This document shows, piece after piece, positions 18,461 to 27,604 of a stretch of 64,000 bases of DNA (the stretch's first letter is position 1; every line of letters begins with the position of its first letter). The notes beneath the pieces were generated by a model. That model did no database searches, was not told where the DNA came from, and saw only the letters and a program-made list of their open reading frames with translations. Source of the stretch: Spirosoma endophyticum (GTDB lineage: Bacteria; Bacteroidota; Bacteroidia; Cytophagales; Spirosomataceae); assembly GCF_900112365.1 (NCBI RefSeq), contig NZ_FOLQ01000001.1:1116001-1180000 (forward strand), written 5' to 3'. A program made the translations under genes and the position numbers.

Positions 18461-20722
18461 TTAGATTTGAGGTTTAAACCGGAACCCTGCATACACCATC
18501 TGGCCCGTAATGGGGCCCCACACCCGTGATCCTGCATCGAAGCGGGGACCAAACGGGTCATCGGCCCCAATGATGGGATTTAGCTGGCGGAAACCCGTTA
18601 GGTTTTCACCCCCCAGATACACTTCCCAACCGCTTCTGAACGCCCGGCTAACCTGTGCGTTCAGGTTGTAGAATCCCGGCGAAAAATCAATCGGCATATT
18701 CTGGTAGCTGGAATGAACGTACCCCTCCCGTAGGTAGGGAATCCGTCGGGGACCGTTCCATTGCAATGTAGCGTCGAACTTCCACTTATCGAACGGAAGC
18801 GCATAGCCCGCATTAAGCAGGACCCGGTCGCGACTGACCATCATTTTGGGCAATAACCGTTCTTCACCGAATGGGCCGCCCATGCTTTGCTGGACGTCGA
18901 AAAGGCGATACGCAGCTTTCACCTCAAATCGTTTGGCAGGTTGTACGTTTAGTTCAGCCTGGAAACTATTGGCAAACGACCGGCCACCAACGCCCCGCTC
19001 GTTGGTCAGGTTGTAGAAATACAACTCGCCGGGATGCTCAATATCGACAATGAGTTGATTCTGAAAATCGGTTCGGTGATAATCGAGTACAAGCGACGCT
19101 TTTTTTCCGATCAACTGAAAATCATTGGTCAGGCTTAGTCCGTAATTCCAGGACACTTCGGGCCGCAATGCTTCATTTAAAAACACGGCCCTTGAACTAA
19201 CCAGATAGCCAAAGTTCTCGGCGAAGGGATTCGGCACCCGGAAACCACGCCCGGCAGATGCCCGCAACGCTACGTTCTGACTGATGTTATATTTGAGGTG
19301 TGCTCTCGGTGTCCACTGCGCCCCGAACAGGTTATGGTAATCAAAGCGGCCACCCAGCACTAAGGTTAGTTTCTCGGGATACGTGTAGGTATATTCGGCA
19401 AAGACACCCGGCACTGACTCCGTACGTTTCGTCTGTATAAAGCCCAATTGTTCGCGATAATCGTCCAGCAAATAGCTAATACCCGCTTTATAAGCATGGT
19501 TTGTATTGCCAAGGATTGACTGGTAAATAAGGTTTGCGTAGAACGTTCGCTGCTGTCCTGAATAAGGTCGGTACCCGAAATTAGCGGTCTGCTCATGGTG
19601 AACGCCATTCAAAATCAAGCCCAGTCCTTTGTAGGGCGTATCGGGGTATAGTTTGGCCGTTTTCGAGAAAAATTCCAGCCGCTTCGTCGTGTTCCCGAAG
19701 CTGTAGCGCGACGTACCGAAGCGAGATAACTGGCCTCCGTCGCGATCTTCGTAGAGCGCTTTCACGCCAAACTGAGCCATGAACCGCTCACTGCTGTATT
19801 TGTACCGGTTGATGGCGTTGACCTGCGTGTAGAGCGGCAAATCTCGAAACCCGTCATCGTTCTGATCAATCTCGCGACGTAGCGTACTGGCATGACCCAA
19901 CACGCCCATACTCCACTTTTTGTTCAGCGTTTTCGACCAGTTGGCATTACCTTCTATACGACCAAAACTGTTGACGTAGCCATTCAGAAACAGCTTGTTG
20001 ACGTCATCGGGCTTTTGCAGTTCGACATTCATTTGTCCGCTCATTGACTCGTAACCATTCACAACTGAGCCCGCTCCTTTCCCTACGTCGATACTCGTGA
20101 TCCAGGTACCGGGAATGTAGTTCAGTCCGAACGTAGTGGCCAGCCCCCGCACCGTAGGAATATTTTCGACGTTCGTCTGGACGTACTGACCGCCTAAACC
20201 CAGAAACTGAATCTGTTTCGCACCCGTAACGGCATCACTATACGACACGCTCACCGACGCATTGGTCTCGAAGCTTTCGGACAGGTTGCAGCAAGCCGCT
20301 TTTGCCAGTGTGCGCTGATTAATAAATTCAGTCTGAATAGGATTAATTCGGTCAATCTGGCCAGGTGCGCCAGACACGGTCACTTCCTGCAATGTCCGTT
20401 CGGCGCGAAGAGTAATCACAAGATCTTCAGCCGAGTTGCTGACCGTTAACGTATCAGAACGGTAACCAATGTAGCTAATAATTAGCCGATTCGTTGATGA
20501 GTTTGTTGCCAGTTGAAATCGGCCAACTGAGTCAGTTACTGTACCGGTAGACGTACCTGACCACAGGACTGTTGCGCCAACCAGCGGTAATCGTTTACTG
20601 TTAACTGTTTCCCCAACAGTACCGCGGATAATTATTGATTTGCCAGCAAGGGTTGAGTCGGATTGCGCCAATACTGGAATCGAAGTAGCCAGCAGGCTAA
20701 TCCATATGAAAAGAAATCGCAT
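18461..20722 (-). CDS. TonB-dependent receptor of the metal island
   Basis: The protein has 753 residues from the ATG at 20722 (signal peptide ending PVLAQ). After the signal comes a CarboxypepD_reg-like domain (about 30-120: GTVGETVNSKRLPLVGATV, GRFQLATNS), then the plug with AACCNLSESFETNASVSVSY, a Cys pair that is unusual for a plug, and a beta barrel ending VYAGFRFKPQI. It probably imports or exports a metal complex across the outer membrane. The neighbour upstream is a HYC_CC_PP protein and downstream a CxxC-AraC regulator, so copper is the likely cargo. Confidence 0.88.
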   Translation of the reverse strand: MRFLFIWISLLATSIPVLAQSDSTLAGKSIIIRGTVGETVNSKRLPLVGATVLWSGTSTGTVTDSVGRFQLATNSSTNRLIISYIGYRSDTLTVSNSAEDLVITLRAERTLQEVTVSGAPGQIDRINPIQTEFINQRTLAKAACCNLSESFETNASVSVSYSDAVTGAKQIQFLGLGGQYVQTNVENIPTVRGLATTFGLNYIPGTWITSIDVGKGAGSVVNGYESMSGQMNVELQKPDDVNKLFLNGYVNSFGRIEGNANWSKTLNKKWSMGVLGHASTLRREIDQNDDGFRDLPLYTQVNAINRYKYSSERFMAQFGVKALYEDRDGGQLSRFGTSRYSFGNTTKRLEFFSKTAKLYPDTPYKGLGLILNGVHHEQTANFGYRPYSGQQRTFYANLIYQSILGNTNHAYKAGISYLLDDYREQLGFIQTKRTESVPGVFAEYTYTYPEKLTLVLGGRFDYHNLFGAQWTPRAHLKYNISQNVALRASAGRGFRVPNPFAENFGYLVSSRAVFLNEALRPEVSWNYGLSLTNDFQLIGKKASLVLDYHRTDFQNQLIVDIEHPGELYFYNLTNERGVGGRSFANSFQAELNVQPAKRFEVKAAYRLFDVQQSMGGPFGEERLLPKMMVSRDRVLLNAGYALPFDKWKFDATLQWNGPRRIPYLREGYVHSSYQNMPIDFSPGFYNLNAQVSRAFRSGWEVYLGGENLTGFRQLNPIIGADDPFGPRFDAGSRVWGPITGQMVYAGFRFKPQI

Positions 20723-20796
20723 GAGTTCATTAATTGAGATAAACACAATAATCTCCGTATCAAGCAGATACGGCAAATGTGACATCAATCAATGTA

Positions 20797-21243
20797 TCAG
20801 AGAAGGAGTGTACTGTCGAGCGTTAGAATATCTCGTCCAGAAAGAGAAAGTGGCGATGAATAAGCCGAAACTGACGACGCGTTTTCAGTAAAGACCAGGT
20901 CGATAAGCCAGGCCATTACGCTCACAACCCCCGCAATAATGGTTTCGGTGATCGTTTTAACGATCTTGGCTACGAACTGGCTCAGCGAGGACGAAATATC
21001 GACGTTTTCGTAATGCTGTTGATCCTGGCAGCATTCCGTCTTTTTAAGGATCGTCTGGCCAAGTGGCATCGGTTGTTTATCCGTAGCGCACCCCTGCGAT
21101 TTCACCTCGCTAAAGGCGACAACCATCGTTTTTTTATTACCGCGCATCTGGCACGAATGTTCAACCAGACCAAAACCGGTACTGCTTAGCAGCACGACGC
21201 AGGCCATGAGGAAGTTGAACAGTTGGAACAGAGTACGTTTCAT
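20797..21243 (-). CDS. HYC_CC_PP family protein
   Basis: A 148-residue protein with an N-terminal membrane or signal segment (MACVVLLSSTGFGLVEHSC), a HxC near residue 29-31, a Cys-Cys pair (TECCQDQQHYE) and a C-terminal hydrophobic stretch. This spacing is that of the HYC_CC_PP family, small Bacteroidota proteins often coded next to TonB receptors and HMA proteins. The function is not known; two Cys/His sites suggest metal handling. It is the first gene of the minus-strand metal island, 74 bases before the TonB receptor. Confidence 0.75.
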   Translation of the reverse strand: MKRTLFQLFNFLMACVVLLSSTGFGLVEHSCQMRGNKKTMVVAFSEVKSQGCATDKQPMPLGQTILKKTECCQDQQHYENVDISSSLSQFVAKIVKTITETIIAGVVSVMAWLIDLVFTENASSVSAYSSPLSLSGRDILTLDSTLLL

Positions 21244-21340
21244 AATGGGTCAAATATCCGTATCTATCCAATTCAACGCAAGTGTAATTGAGTAAAAGGC
21301 GGGAATTATATAAAAATCAAATGCCATCCTGTAATAACTG

Positions 21341-21414
21341 TTAACCCCTAAATCCCCTGAAGGGGACTTTGCACACATTTGGACAAAGTCCCCTTCAGGG
21401 GATTTAGGGGTTAA
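21341..21414. repeat. Bacteroidota palindromic intergenic repeat
   Basis: Two perfect 31-base arms (21341-21371 and 21384-21414) flank a 12-base loop. Each arm holds a smaller hairpin CCCCTGAAGGGG, so the element can fold as one long stem or as two small hairpins. From memory this CCCCTAAATCCCCTGAAGG word occurs between genes across many Bacteroidota genomes. Here it lies between the HYC_CC_PP promoter region and the end of the DUF4494 gene. Confidence 0.85.
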
Positions 21415-21424
21415 TCATATCTCA

Positions 21425-21943
21425 TTAAACTGTCTCTGGTTCAGGGCTTACCAGTTCGCTAAGCGGACGTAGATTCCGTTTCTCCTCTTCATTATACGGG
21501 AAGACTTCCAGAATTTTAGTGGTATTCACGTCTGTAATCTCGAACGGATCAAGGGCCGTTTTCAGGCTTATCTCCACATACTCATACGCCTGTTTGGGCG
21601 TTTCGGCATTCACAAGCATTACGCTCGGTGTTTTCTTCTGCTTACCCGATTTTTCATCTTCGGTAATAAACATTGCCTTTACCTTGAACCAAATTTCACC
21701 CGCGTCTTCGTTATGAAACACATCGGCGAGTTTCATACGCGAGATGTTCGTAATCTCGAAATCAGGCGTGTTGGCAGCAATTTCCTGATAGAGCCGCCCT
21801 TCGGCGTCAGTATAACTAACGGCGTCGACTAAATAGGCTTCAGTTACCGTCTTTTGCTTGATAAACTCTTCGTTCCGGGTACCGACGTTCGAGTCGTCGA
21901 TGGGTTGCTGATAGCGGATTTTTCCGAGAAACCAGTTAGGCAT
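21425..21943 (-). CDS. DUF4494 family protein
   Basis: The protein has 172 residues from the ATG at 21943 (MPNWFLGKIRYQQ). It is recognised by the DUF4494 opening NWFLGKIRYQ, the TEAYLVDAVSYTDAE segment and the C-terminal DPFEITDVNTTKILEVFP. The family is restricted mostly to Bacteroidota and has no known function. The protein is cytosolic and acidic. The gene is flanked by two different palindromic repeats. Confidence 0.85.
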   Translation of the reverse strand: MPNWFLGKIRYQQPIDDSNVGTRNEEFIKQKTVTEAYLVDAVSYTDAEGRLYQEIAANTPDFEITNISRMKLADVFHNEDAGEIWFKVKAMFITEDEKSGKQKKTPSVMLVNAETPKQAYEYVEISLKTALDPFEITDVNTTKILEVFPYNEEEKRNLRPLSELVSPEPETV

Positions 21944-21996
21944 TGTAAAGGATTTTGGTACGTAAATAGAACAAAAACAAGGGCGCAAAGGTGCGG

Positions 21997-22078
21997 AATT
22001 AATGATGAATTATGAATGATAAATGATGATTTCAAACGTATTTTTTCATCATTTATCATTCATAATTCATCATTAATT
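21997..22078. repeat. Low-complexity intergenic hairpin, ATGA-word type
   Basis: Two perfect 33-base arms (21997-22029 and 22046-22078) surround a 16-base loop. The arms are built of words such as AATGATGAATTATGAATGAT, so the sequence is both low-complexity and palindromic. The right arm ends at the stop of the SDR gene. It may act as a terminator or RNA stem for the SDR transcript. Confidence 0.8.
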
Positions 22079-22963
22079 TTATTCCTTTTTACTCGCCTTA
22101 TTCGCCTGTCGGACCGTTTGCTCGATCATGTCCCACTGCTCGGGTGTTACGTTCTCCAGGTGGCTGAATTCGCCCGCCATTAATACCTCGCCCCCGTCGA
22201 TCGTGATGCTTTCGCCGGTGATATAGCTCGAATAATCCGATAGCAGGAAAGCAGCCAGATTAGCCAGTTCGCCGTGTTCGCCCACGCGATGGAGGGGGAT
22301 GCGACTAGTGGGGTCCATCATGCTGGCCAATGGTTCAGGAAAGAGCCGATCCCAGGCACCTTTGGTTGGAAACGGACCCGGCGCAATGGCATTGAGTCGG
22401 ATACCATATTTCCCCCACTCGGCCGCCAGTGATTTCGTCATAATCAACGCCCCGCCCTTCGCCACCGCCGAGGGCACTACGTAGCCCGATCCCGTGGTGG
22501 CGTAGGTGGTTGAGATGTTCAGCACCGTACCAGGAATTTTGTTTTCAATCCAGTATTTACCAACCGCCAGCGTAAAGTAGTACGTTCCGCGCAGGACGAT
22601 GTCAACCACCGTATCGAACGCTTTGTAGGACAGCCGTTCGGTTGGGCTAATAAAGTTTCCGGCTGAGTTATTGAGCAAGCCATCAATCTTCCCGAACTTT
22701 TCAATTGTTCGAGCAATGACGTTTTCGATTTCTACCGGATTGCGAACATCACAGGCAACAGCCAAAACCTGACCGCTGGTCTCATCTATCAACTCTTTCG
22801 CCGTGGCATCCAGCACCGTCTGTCGACGACTGCAAATCGTGACGTTAGCACCAAGTTGCAGCAAATACCGGCTCACCGATTTGCCGAGACCCGTGCCTCC
22901 ACCGGTTACAATAATGGTCTTTCCTTTCAGCGCGTCGTCGCGCAGCATGCCGGTTACGTTCAT
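22079..22963 (-). CDS. SDR family oxidoreductase, 2,4-dienoyl-CoA reductase-like
   Basis: A 294-residue short-chain dehydrogenase. The Rossmann motif is VTGGGTGLGKSVSRYL (about residues 19-34), followed by NNSAGNF, and the catalytic region STTYATTGSGYVVPSAVAKGG, in which the Tyr-x-x-x-Lys of ordinary SDRs is altered to a Ser-x-x-x-Lys-like arrangement, as in 2,4-dienoyl-CoA reductases. The end (GESITIDGGEVLMAGEFSHL) also fits that group. It is likely NADPH-dependent and acts in oxidation of unsaturated fatty acids. A crotonase gene lies upstream on the same strand. Confidence 0.85.
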   Translation of the reverse strand: MNVTGMLRDDALKGKTIIVTGGGTGLGKSVSRYLLQLGANVTICSRRQTVLDATAKELIDETSGQVLAVACDVRNPVEIENVIARTIEKFGKIDGLLNNSAGNFISPTERLSYKAFDTVVDIVLRGTYYFTLAVGKYWIENKIPGTVLNISTTYATTGSGYVVPSAVAKGGALIMTKSLAAEWGKYGIRLNAIAPGPFPTKGAWDRLFPEPLASMMDPTSRIPLHRVGEHGELANLAAFLLSDYSSYITGESITIDGGEVLMAGEFSHLENVTPEQWDMIEQTVRQANKASKKE

Positions 22964-22971
22964 AATTTAAA

Positions 22972-23050
22972 GAGTGAAAGAGCGAATGAGTGAAAGAGCG
23001 AAAATCGGTGCGTTAGTCACTCTTTCATTCCTTCACTCATTCGCTCATTA
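22972..23050. repeat. Low-complexity intergenic hairpin, GAGTGAA-word type
   Basis: Words GAGTGAAAGAGCGAATGAGT on the left and their complements on the right form an imperfect stem; 15 bases pair perfectly (22980-22994 with 23032-23046). It fills the gap between the crotonase and SDR genes and resembles in design the hairpins at 21997 and 25478, but with different words. Confidence 0.7.
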
Positions 23051-23052
23051 AG

Positions 23053-23892
23053 TTAATATCCCCGATTTGTCTTCTTGTTGAATTCGGCTTTTCGTTTCTC
23101 CATTGTGGCCTGCATTGCTTCGCTGAAGTCGTGGGATTGGAGTTGACTGGAATTCCAGACTGCTACGTATTGAAGACCGTCCTCAATGGATTTATTAAGG
23201 CTATAGTTGAGCACCTTTTTGGCACCTTGCACGGCGGATGCCGGATTGTCGGCGATTTGGCGAGCGAGTTTAATGGCCGCTTCAAATAAGGCGTCGGGTG
23301 TGTCATACACGTGATTGACAAGACCAATACGTTCGGCAAAAGCCGCATCGTAGTCGGCACCAGTAAACGCCATTTCGCGGGTGAAACCCTGCCCGATAAC
23401 AGGCGGCAGAAACTGCAGACCGCCAATGTCGGGCGTGATGGCAAGTTTGGCTTCGCGCAGGCTGAACTTTGCGTCGCGGGAACAGAGACGGATATCGGCA
23501 GCCGCAATCATGTTTACCCCTCCGCCAATGCACCAGCCGTGTACCGCGGCAATGACCGGCTTGGGCGACTCATGCATTTTCTGAAAACCAGCCTGCATCT
23601 GCCGAATCTGGGCCATGAGATCGACACGCTGATGAGCCAGCACCGTACCGGTGGTCATGGTACCCAGCAGCGGCATCATCGTCTGCACATTGAGCCCGTA
23701 GCTGAAGTGGTCACCACTCCCCCGGAAAATAACACACCGGACATCGGGCATCCGGTTGATCGCGTCCATCGCTTTGGGCATTTCTTCCCAGAACTCCGGC
23801 CCCATCGCATTTCCCTTTCCAGGGCCAAGTAACGTAACGGTTAACACACCGTCGGTAAGTTCAACTGATATTGATTGATACGTCTGATCCAT
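23053..23892 (-). CDS. Enoyl-CoA hydratase/isomerase (crotonase) family protein
   Basis: A 279-residue crotonase. The oxyanion-hole segments are FRGSGDHFSYGLNVQTM and AAVHGWCIGGGVNMIAAADIRL; the next segment SLREAKLAITPDIGGLQFLPPVIG holds acidic residues (E, D) in the positions used by dienoyl-CoA isomerase (ECH1). With the dienoyl-CoA reductase-like gene downstream, a role in breakdown of unsaturated fatty acids is likely. The gene ends before a hairpin repeat and starts after a short gap from the DUF1501 gene. Confidence 0.87.
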   Translation of the reverse strand: MDQTYQSISVELTDGVLTVTLLGPGKGNAMGPEFWEEMPKAMDAINRMPDVRCVIFRGSGDHFSYGLNVQTMMPLLGTMTTGTVLAHQRVDLMAQIRQMQAGFQKMHESPKPVIAAVHGWCIGGGVNMIAAADIRLCSRDAKFSLREAKLAITPDIGGLQFLPPVIGQGFTREMAFTGADYDAAFAERIGLVNHVYDTPDALFEAAIKLARQIADNPASAVQGAKKVLNYSLNKSIEDGLQYVAVWNSSQLQSHDFSEAMQATMEKRKAEFNKKTNRGY

Positions 23893-23966
23893 AACCTATA
23901 GTATGCTTGCATACGGTTCGCGTAAAAGTAGCAGATTAACCGAATACAACGCAAGGATCAAACTAC

Positions 23967-25472
23967 CTAGCCCGTCATTTTGATTGAATAAGGACCGGTA
24001 AAATTCAGTTTACCTTCCAGCCGAATATTTTTAACCATAATGGTCTGATCGACCGTCATGGTGTGACCCGCATTCACTTTAACGAGTTCATTAGCAAACG
24101 GCATTCGTCCAACCGTCCAAACGTTTTTGTCTTTCCAGTTGCCCGATGCCACGGTCTCGATCGTGTCAGAGAATAAGGAAACGGTCGGAAATTCACGGAA
24201 GAGTAATGAATTGGTCGTTGCGTGCGCTGTACCAAACCAATCATTGAGAATGTCGGAATAGACCCGCCGAAAGTCAATTTGCATACCGATTTCTTTGCTA
24301 CCCGATTGACCTATCAGGTTGGCCAGATCGGGGTTTTGACCAATGGTCCGGTGTTTCAGGCCGTTGCCGAATACAAACATCGGGGCCGCAACCCCATGAT
24401 CGGTACCCTTCGAGTTATTGGAGTTCGCCCGCCGACCAAACTCTGAAAACGTCATCCCAACCACTCTATCTTCCGTTCCCTGTAATTTCAAATCCTGCTG
24501 AAACGTGGCGACGGCCGTGGAAAGTTTACCCAGCAACGTAGCATGAGTGCCCTGCGTTACGTCTGTATCGACCTGCCCGGAGTGGGTATCAAATCCGCTA
24601 AGCGACACAAAATAAATTTTGGTTTTCAGGCCACCATGAATCAGCCGGGCCACAATTTTCAATTGATCGGCCAACGAGTTTTTGGCCGTAGCATCTGGAT
24701 AGGCCGCCAGATTCTGGCCCGCATCAGCGGCTTTTTTTATTTCGGATGCATAGCCAACCGACAGTGCCTGTTGCTTGCGAATAAAAGCGACCAGATCACC
24801 GGCATCGCAACAGGGAAGATCGCCGGGCGAGGTGCCATTTCCCGACCCAACCAGTTGATAGAAACTGTTCGGATCGCTCAGCGCAATTCCCATTGATTGT
24901 TGACTTCCCAGCAAGGCCGTTGACGTAAGATAGCCAATCTGAATCGCCAGCGGATCTTCCATCTGCGCATTCGGGTAGCCAGCTGGATAGCCCGGAAACT
25001 GGTTTTCGAGATACCGCCCGGCCCAGCCCGAGTTAGAGGTCTGATTGGCATCAACGGCCGTCATCCAGATGTCGGTGGCGCGGTAATGCGACTGGTCGGG
25101 GTTAGGATACGAAACCGAGTGCAGAATGGATAACTTGCCATTATTATACAGGTCGCGCAGGCCCGTCATGGCGGGGTGAAGGCCCGTAGCCGGATTACCG
25201 TCCAAACCAAGAATGGCCCCTTCCGGAATAGCGATATTGCTACGTAGGCCATTATACAACGAATACTGATCGCGGGGAATGACCATATTAAGCCCATCGT
25301 TGCCACCATTGAGGTAAATAATGACCAGTACCCGATCACTGGCAAGCGCGGTTGTACCCAGCAGCGACTGCACCAGTACCGACTGACGCGACATGGCTTT
25401 CAGTCCAAATCCATTAAGCATCACCGGCAGTAAACTCGCCGAGGCCGCCGTTAAAAAGTCTCTTCGTTTCAT
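23967..25472 (-). CDS. DUF1501 family exported protein
   Basis: A 501-residue protein with a Tat-type start (MKRRDFLTAASASLLPVML) and the DUF1501 core: VLVIIYLNGGNDGLNMVIP, then HSVSYPNPDQSHYRATDIW and FSEFGRRANSNNSKGTDHG, which look like the metal-binding residues of an alkaline-phosphatase/sulfatase fold. The last 70 residues (from about SLFSDTIETVASGNWKDKN) form an extra beta-rich tail that ends VDQTIMVKNIRLEGKLNFTG, similar to short adhesion or G8-type repeats. It pairs with the DUF1800 gene upstream, the standard arrangement for these proteins; the substrate is unknown. Confidence 0.88.
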   Translation of the reverse strand: MKRRDFLTAASASLLPVMLNGFGLKAMSRQSVLVQSLLGTTALASDRVLVIIYLNGGNDGLNMVIPRDQYSLYNGLRSNIAIPEGAILGLDGNPATGLHPAMTGLRDLYNNGKLSILHSVSYPNPDQSHYRATDIWMTAVDANQTSNSGWAGRYLENQFPGYPAGYPNAQMEDPLAIQIGYLTSTALLGSQQSMGIALSDPNSFYQLVGSGNGTSPGDLPCCDAGDLVAFIRKQQALSVGYASEIKKAADAGQNLAAYPDATAKNSLADQLKIVARLIHGGLKTKIYFVSLSGFDTHSGQVDTDVTQGTHATLLGKLSTAVATFQQDLKLQGTEDRVVGMTFSEFGRRANSNNSKGTDHGVAAPMFVFGNGLKHRTIGQNPDLANLIGQSGSKEIGMQIDFRRVYSDILNDWFGTAHATTNSLLFREFPTVSLFSDTIETVASGNWKDKNVWTVGRMPFANELVKVNAGHTMTVDQTIMVKNIRLEGKLNFTGPYSIKMTG

Positions 25473-25477
25473 AAAAA

Positions 25478-25577
25478 GAGTTGATAGTCGTCAGTCGGTA
25501 GTCATCAGCCAACAGTTGCCAGTCGATACGTCCTTTTTATCAACTGCTCACGACTCTTGACTGATACCTATTGACTA
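25478..25577. repeat. Low-complexity intergenic element, GTCAGT/GTCATC words
   Basis: About 100 bases between the DUF1800 and DUF1501 genes are built of related words (GATAGTCGTCAGTCGGTAGT on the left; complements such as ACTGCTCACGACTCTTGACT on the right), giving an imperfect inverted repeat. Its design matches the hairpins at 21997 and 22972. Confidence 0.6.
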
Positions 25578-27218
25578 TTACGAAATATGGTATTCGGCCA
25601 TGCGGAGCATGTATTTCATCAGGTTTTGTAATCGCCAGGTGACTCCATTCCGTTTGTTGGTATCGGTTGGCGCCGTGCGGTATGCATTCCATTCAAACGT
25701 CCAGGACGAGCGGGGAATGCCTTGCATCATAATGGTGTCAATCAGGAAATCCTTCTGCGATTGAAACAGGTCGGTAGCGAACAGATTTTTAGAAAAAGCA
25801 ACCTGGACATCAACGCAGGAGATGGGAGCCGTGCCCGCTACGTCCGAAAAGTTAGGCTGTAACGAAGTTGCCCAGGCCAACACATCGATGCCCATTTTGT
25901 AGCCCGGCTTAACCTCCAGCCAACGCCATATGTACGCATCGGTGTAATCACTACGTAGCGCAATGGTGGTCGTGTTCATCCATATTTTCGAGTAGCCCGT
26001 CTGATAGTAAGGCTCATACCCAAATACTGACGGCTGATCGATGAGCGCCATTTGCATATCATACATACGCCAGAACATGAAATCGAAATAGACTTTAAAA
26101 GCTGCATAATCCGTCGTCATGTCCGGCACTGGCTGGTTAAAAAAGCGCATGGTTCCAACAGCGAGTTCAACCGGTGATTTAACAATAGCGCCCCGATTCG
26201 AATCATCGAAAAAGATCTGACTTGTCAGCAGTTTCACAATCACCGGCTGAATCGCGTAGTTATTTTGCGCACTGGCAAAAAACTGCGCCAGAGGAATAAT
26301 CACATTATCCTCAATGGTTTGTGTAACGTTCGGGTTAACGTACCAGCGATACAATTTCCGGCAAATGAATCGGGGCGTCTGCGGATGTTTCAGCAGCATC
26401 GTTACCAGATCATTTAATTCGTCGTCGCCCGCGGTGGCGGTTGATCGCCCTACGATGGTGTTATTTGGGATCGTATTGTTGTAGCTGGCTGAAAAGACTT
26501 TATCCAGCTTGTCGTGTTTGGAAAGCGTAAATGTGGTGCCAAAACTTGTTGAACCCACCACCCACGAATTAGTATTTTTCCAGCCCGTCAGCACGCGAGC
26601 GACAGCTTTTACATCATCTTCGCTGTAATTTTTATTACCTGCAAAATCAAAAGCGCCCACCGTAAAGAGTTCTTGAAGTTCACGAGCATAATTTTCGTTG
26701 GGTTTACCTACCTCATTTTCATTCCCGTTCAGATATGCCAGCATAGCTGGTTCTTTACTAATTTTGGTAACTAAGGTTCGAAAATTTCCCAGCGCATTAT
26801 TGCGCAATAGTTGTAAATACTGATACACATATCGATAATCACCAACTATAGTAAAGGTGGTCACAAAATGATTCTGCCAGAACAGGGTCAGTTTATCAAG
26901 TAAACTGGGTAGGGCAGTTTGCGATGTCATCAAGCCCAACCACCAATGGCGTAGATAATTCCCAAAATCAAAAGCTCGGTCGCCGTTGAAAGGTTTGTCA
27001 AGATACGTTTGCCCGGCCGTTGGCTGTGTGCTATCCAGATCAATTGGGGGCGGGGGCGAATAGTTAGCGTTATTGATAAGTTGTTGCACCGCCTGAGCAG
27101 CCGTCAGGCCCGTAAAGTTGGTAATCTCTGTTTGTGTAGGTCCGAAGGTTGCCCGTCGAAGTAAATGCGCAGCGGTGGCAGCGGTAAGTGGCTGAGTGTA
27201 CTGGTCCAGATAAGGCAT
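25578..27218 (-). CDS. DUF1800 family protein
   Basis: A 546-residue protein of the DUF1800 family. The opening (HLLRRATFGPTQTEITNFTG) and the middle segments NHFVTTFTIVGDYRYVYQYLQ, KEPAMLAYLNGNENEVGKPNENYARELQELFTVG and FICRKLYRWYV are typical. The family is found paired with DUF1501 proteins and is thought to act at or outside the cell envelope, but the activity is unknown. I see no signal peptide here. It is the first gene of the pair, and the promoter must lie in the 386-base gap upstream. Confidence 0.88.
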   Translation of the reverse strand: MPYLDQYTQPLTAATAAHLLRRATFGPTQTEITNFTGLTAAQAVQQLINNANYSPPPPIDLDSTQPTAGQTYLDKPFNGDRAFDFGNYLRHWWLGLMTSQTALPSLLDKLTLFWQNHFVTTFTIVGDYRYVYQYLQLLRNNALGNFRTLVTKISKEPAMLAYLNGNENEVGKPNENYARELQELFTVGAFDFAGNKNYSEDDVKAVARVLTGWKNTNSWVVGSTSFGTTFTLSKHDKLDKVFSASYNNTIPNNTIVGRSTATAGDDELNDLVTMLLKHPQTPRFICRKLYRWYVNPNVTQTIEDNVIIPLAQFFASAQNNYAIQPVIVKLLTSQIFFDDSNRGAIVKSPVELAVGTMRFFNQPVPDMTTDYAAFKVYFDFMFWRMYDMQMALIDQPSVFGYEPYYQTGYSKIWMNTTTIALRSDYTDAYIWRWLEVKPGYKMGIDVLAWATSLQPNFSDVAGTAPISCVDVQVAFSKNLFATDLFQSQKDFLIDTIMMQGIPRSSWTFEWNAYRTAPTDTNKRNGVTWRLQNLMKYMLRMAEYHIS

Positions 27219-27604
27219 TTAATCAGTACGTTAGCGTTATAATGAGTTAGTAAATAATTATTTCAGACAGCCTGCCGTTCAATCAACAAAAGAGAGAAAA
27301 AAACTGGACTTTATCAACCCTTAATTAGCTAAACTGTTAAATAAGTTTACATTTTATTTAAAATAAAAATTAACAATTAACAGCGTTGATCTTTTCATTC
27401 TTCCGGTAAAAATACAGGTCCGGCTACTTTCATATATATTGATATGATGGGATAAGTCTACTGAAATTACCATAGACAAGTTATTGATAATCAATAATTT
27501 CAAAGCTTATCAATAAACAATTTAATCCCCTATTGCACAATTACCGATAGAAACCATGACATTCGACAGACAATAAATCAACCCTGATACGGTTCTGGCC
27601 ATCT
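27219..27604. other. AT-rich divergent intergenic region
   Basis: This region lies between the DUF1800 gene (minus) and the trans-sulfuration enzyme gene (plus). Very AT-rich, with a run of A and T at 27350-27400. A 17-base palindrome TTATTGATAATCAATAA at 27481-27497 could be an operator. No coding frame is apparent. Confidence 0.5.
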
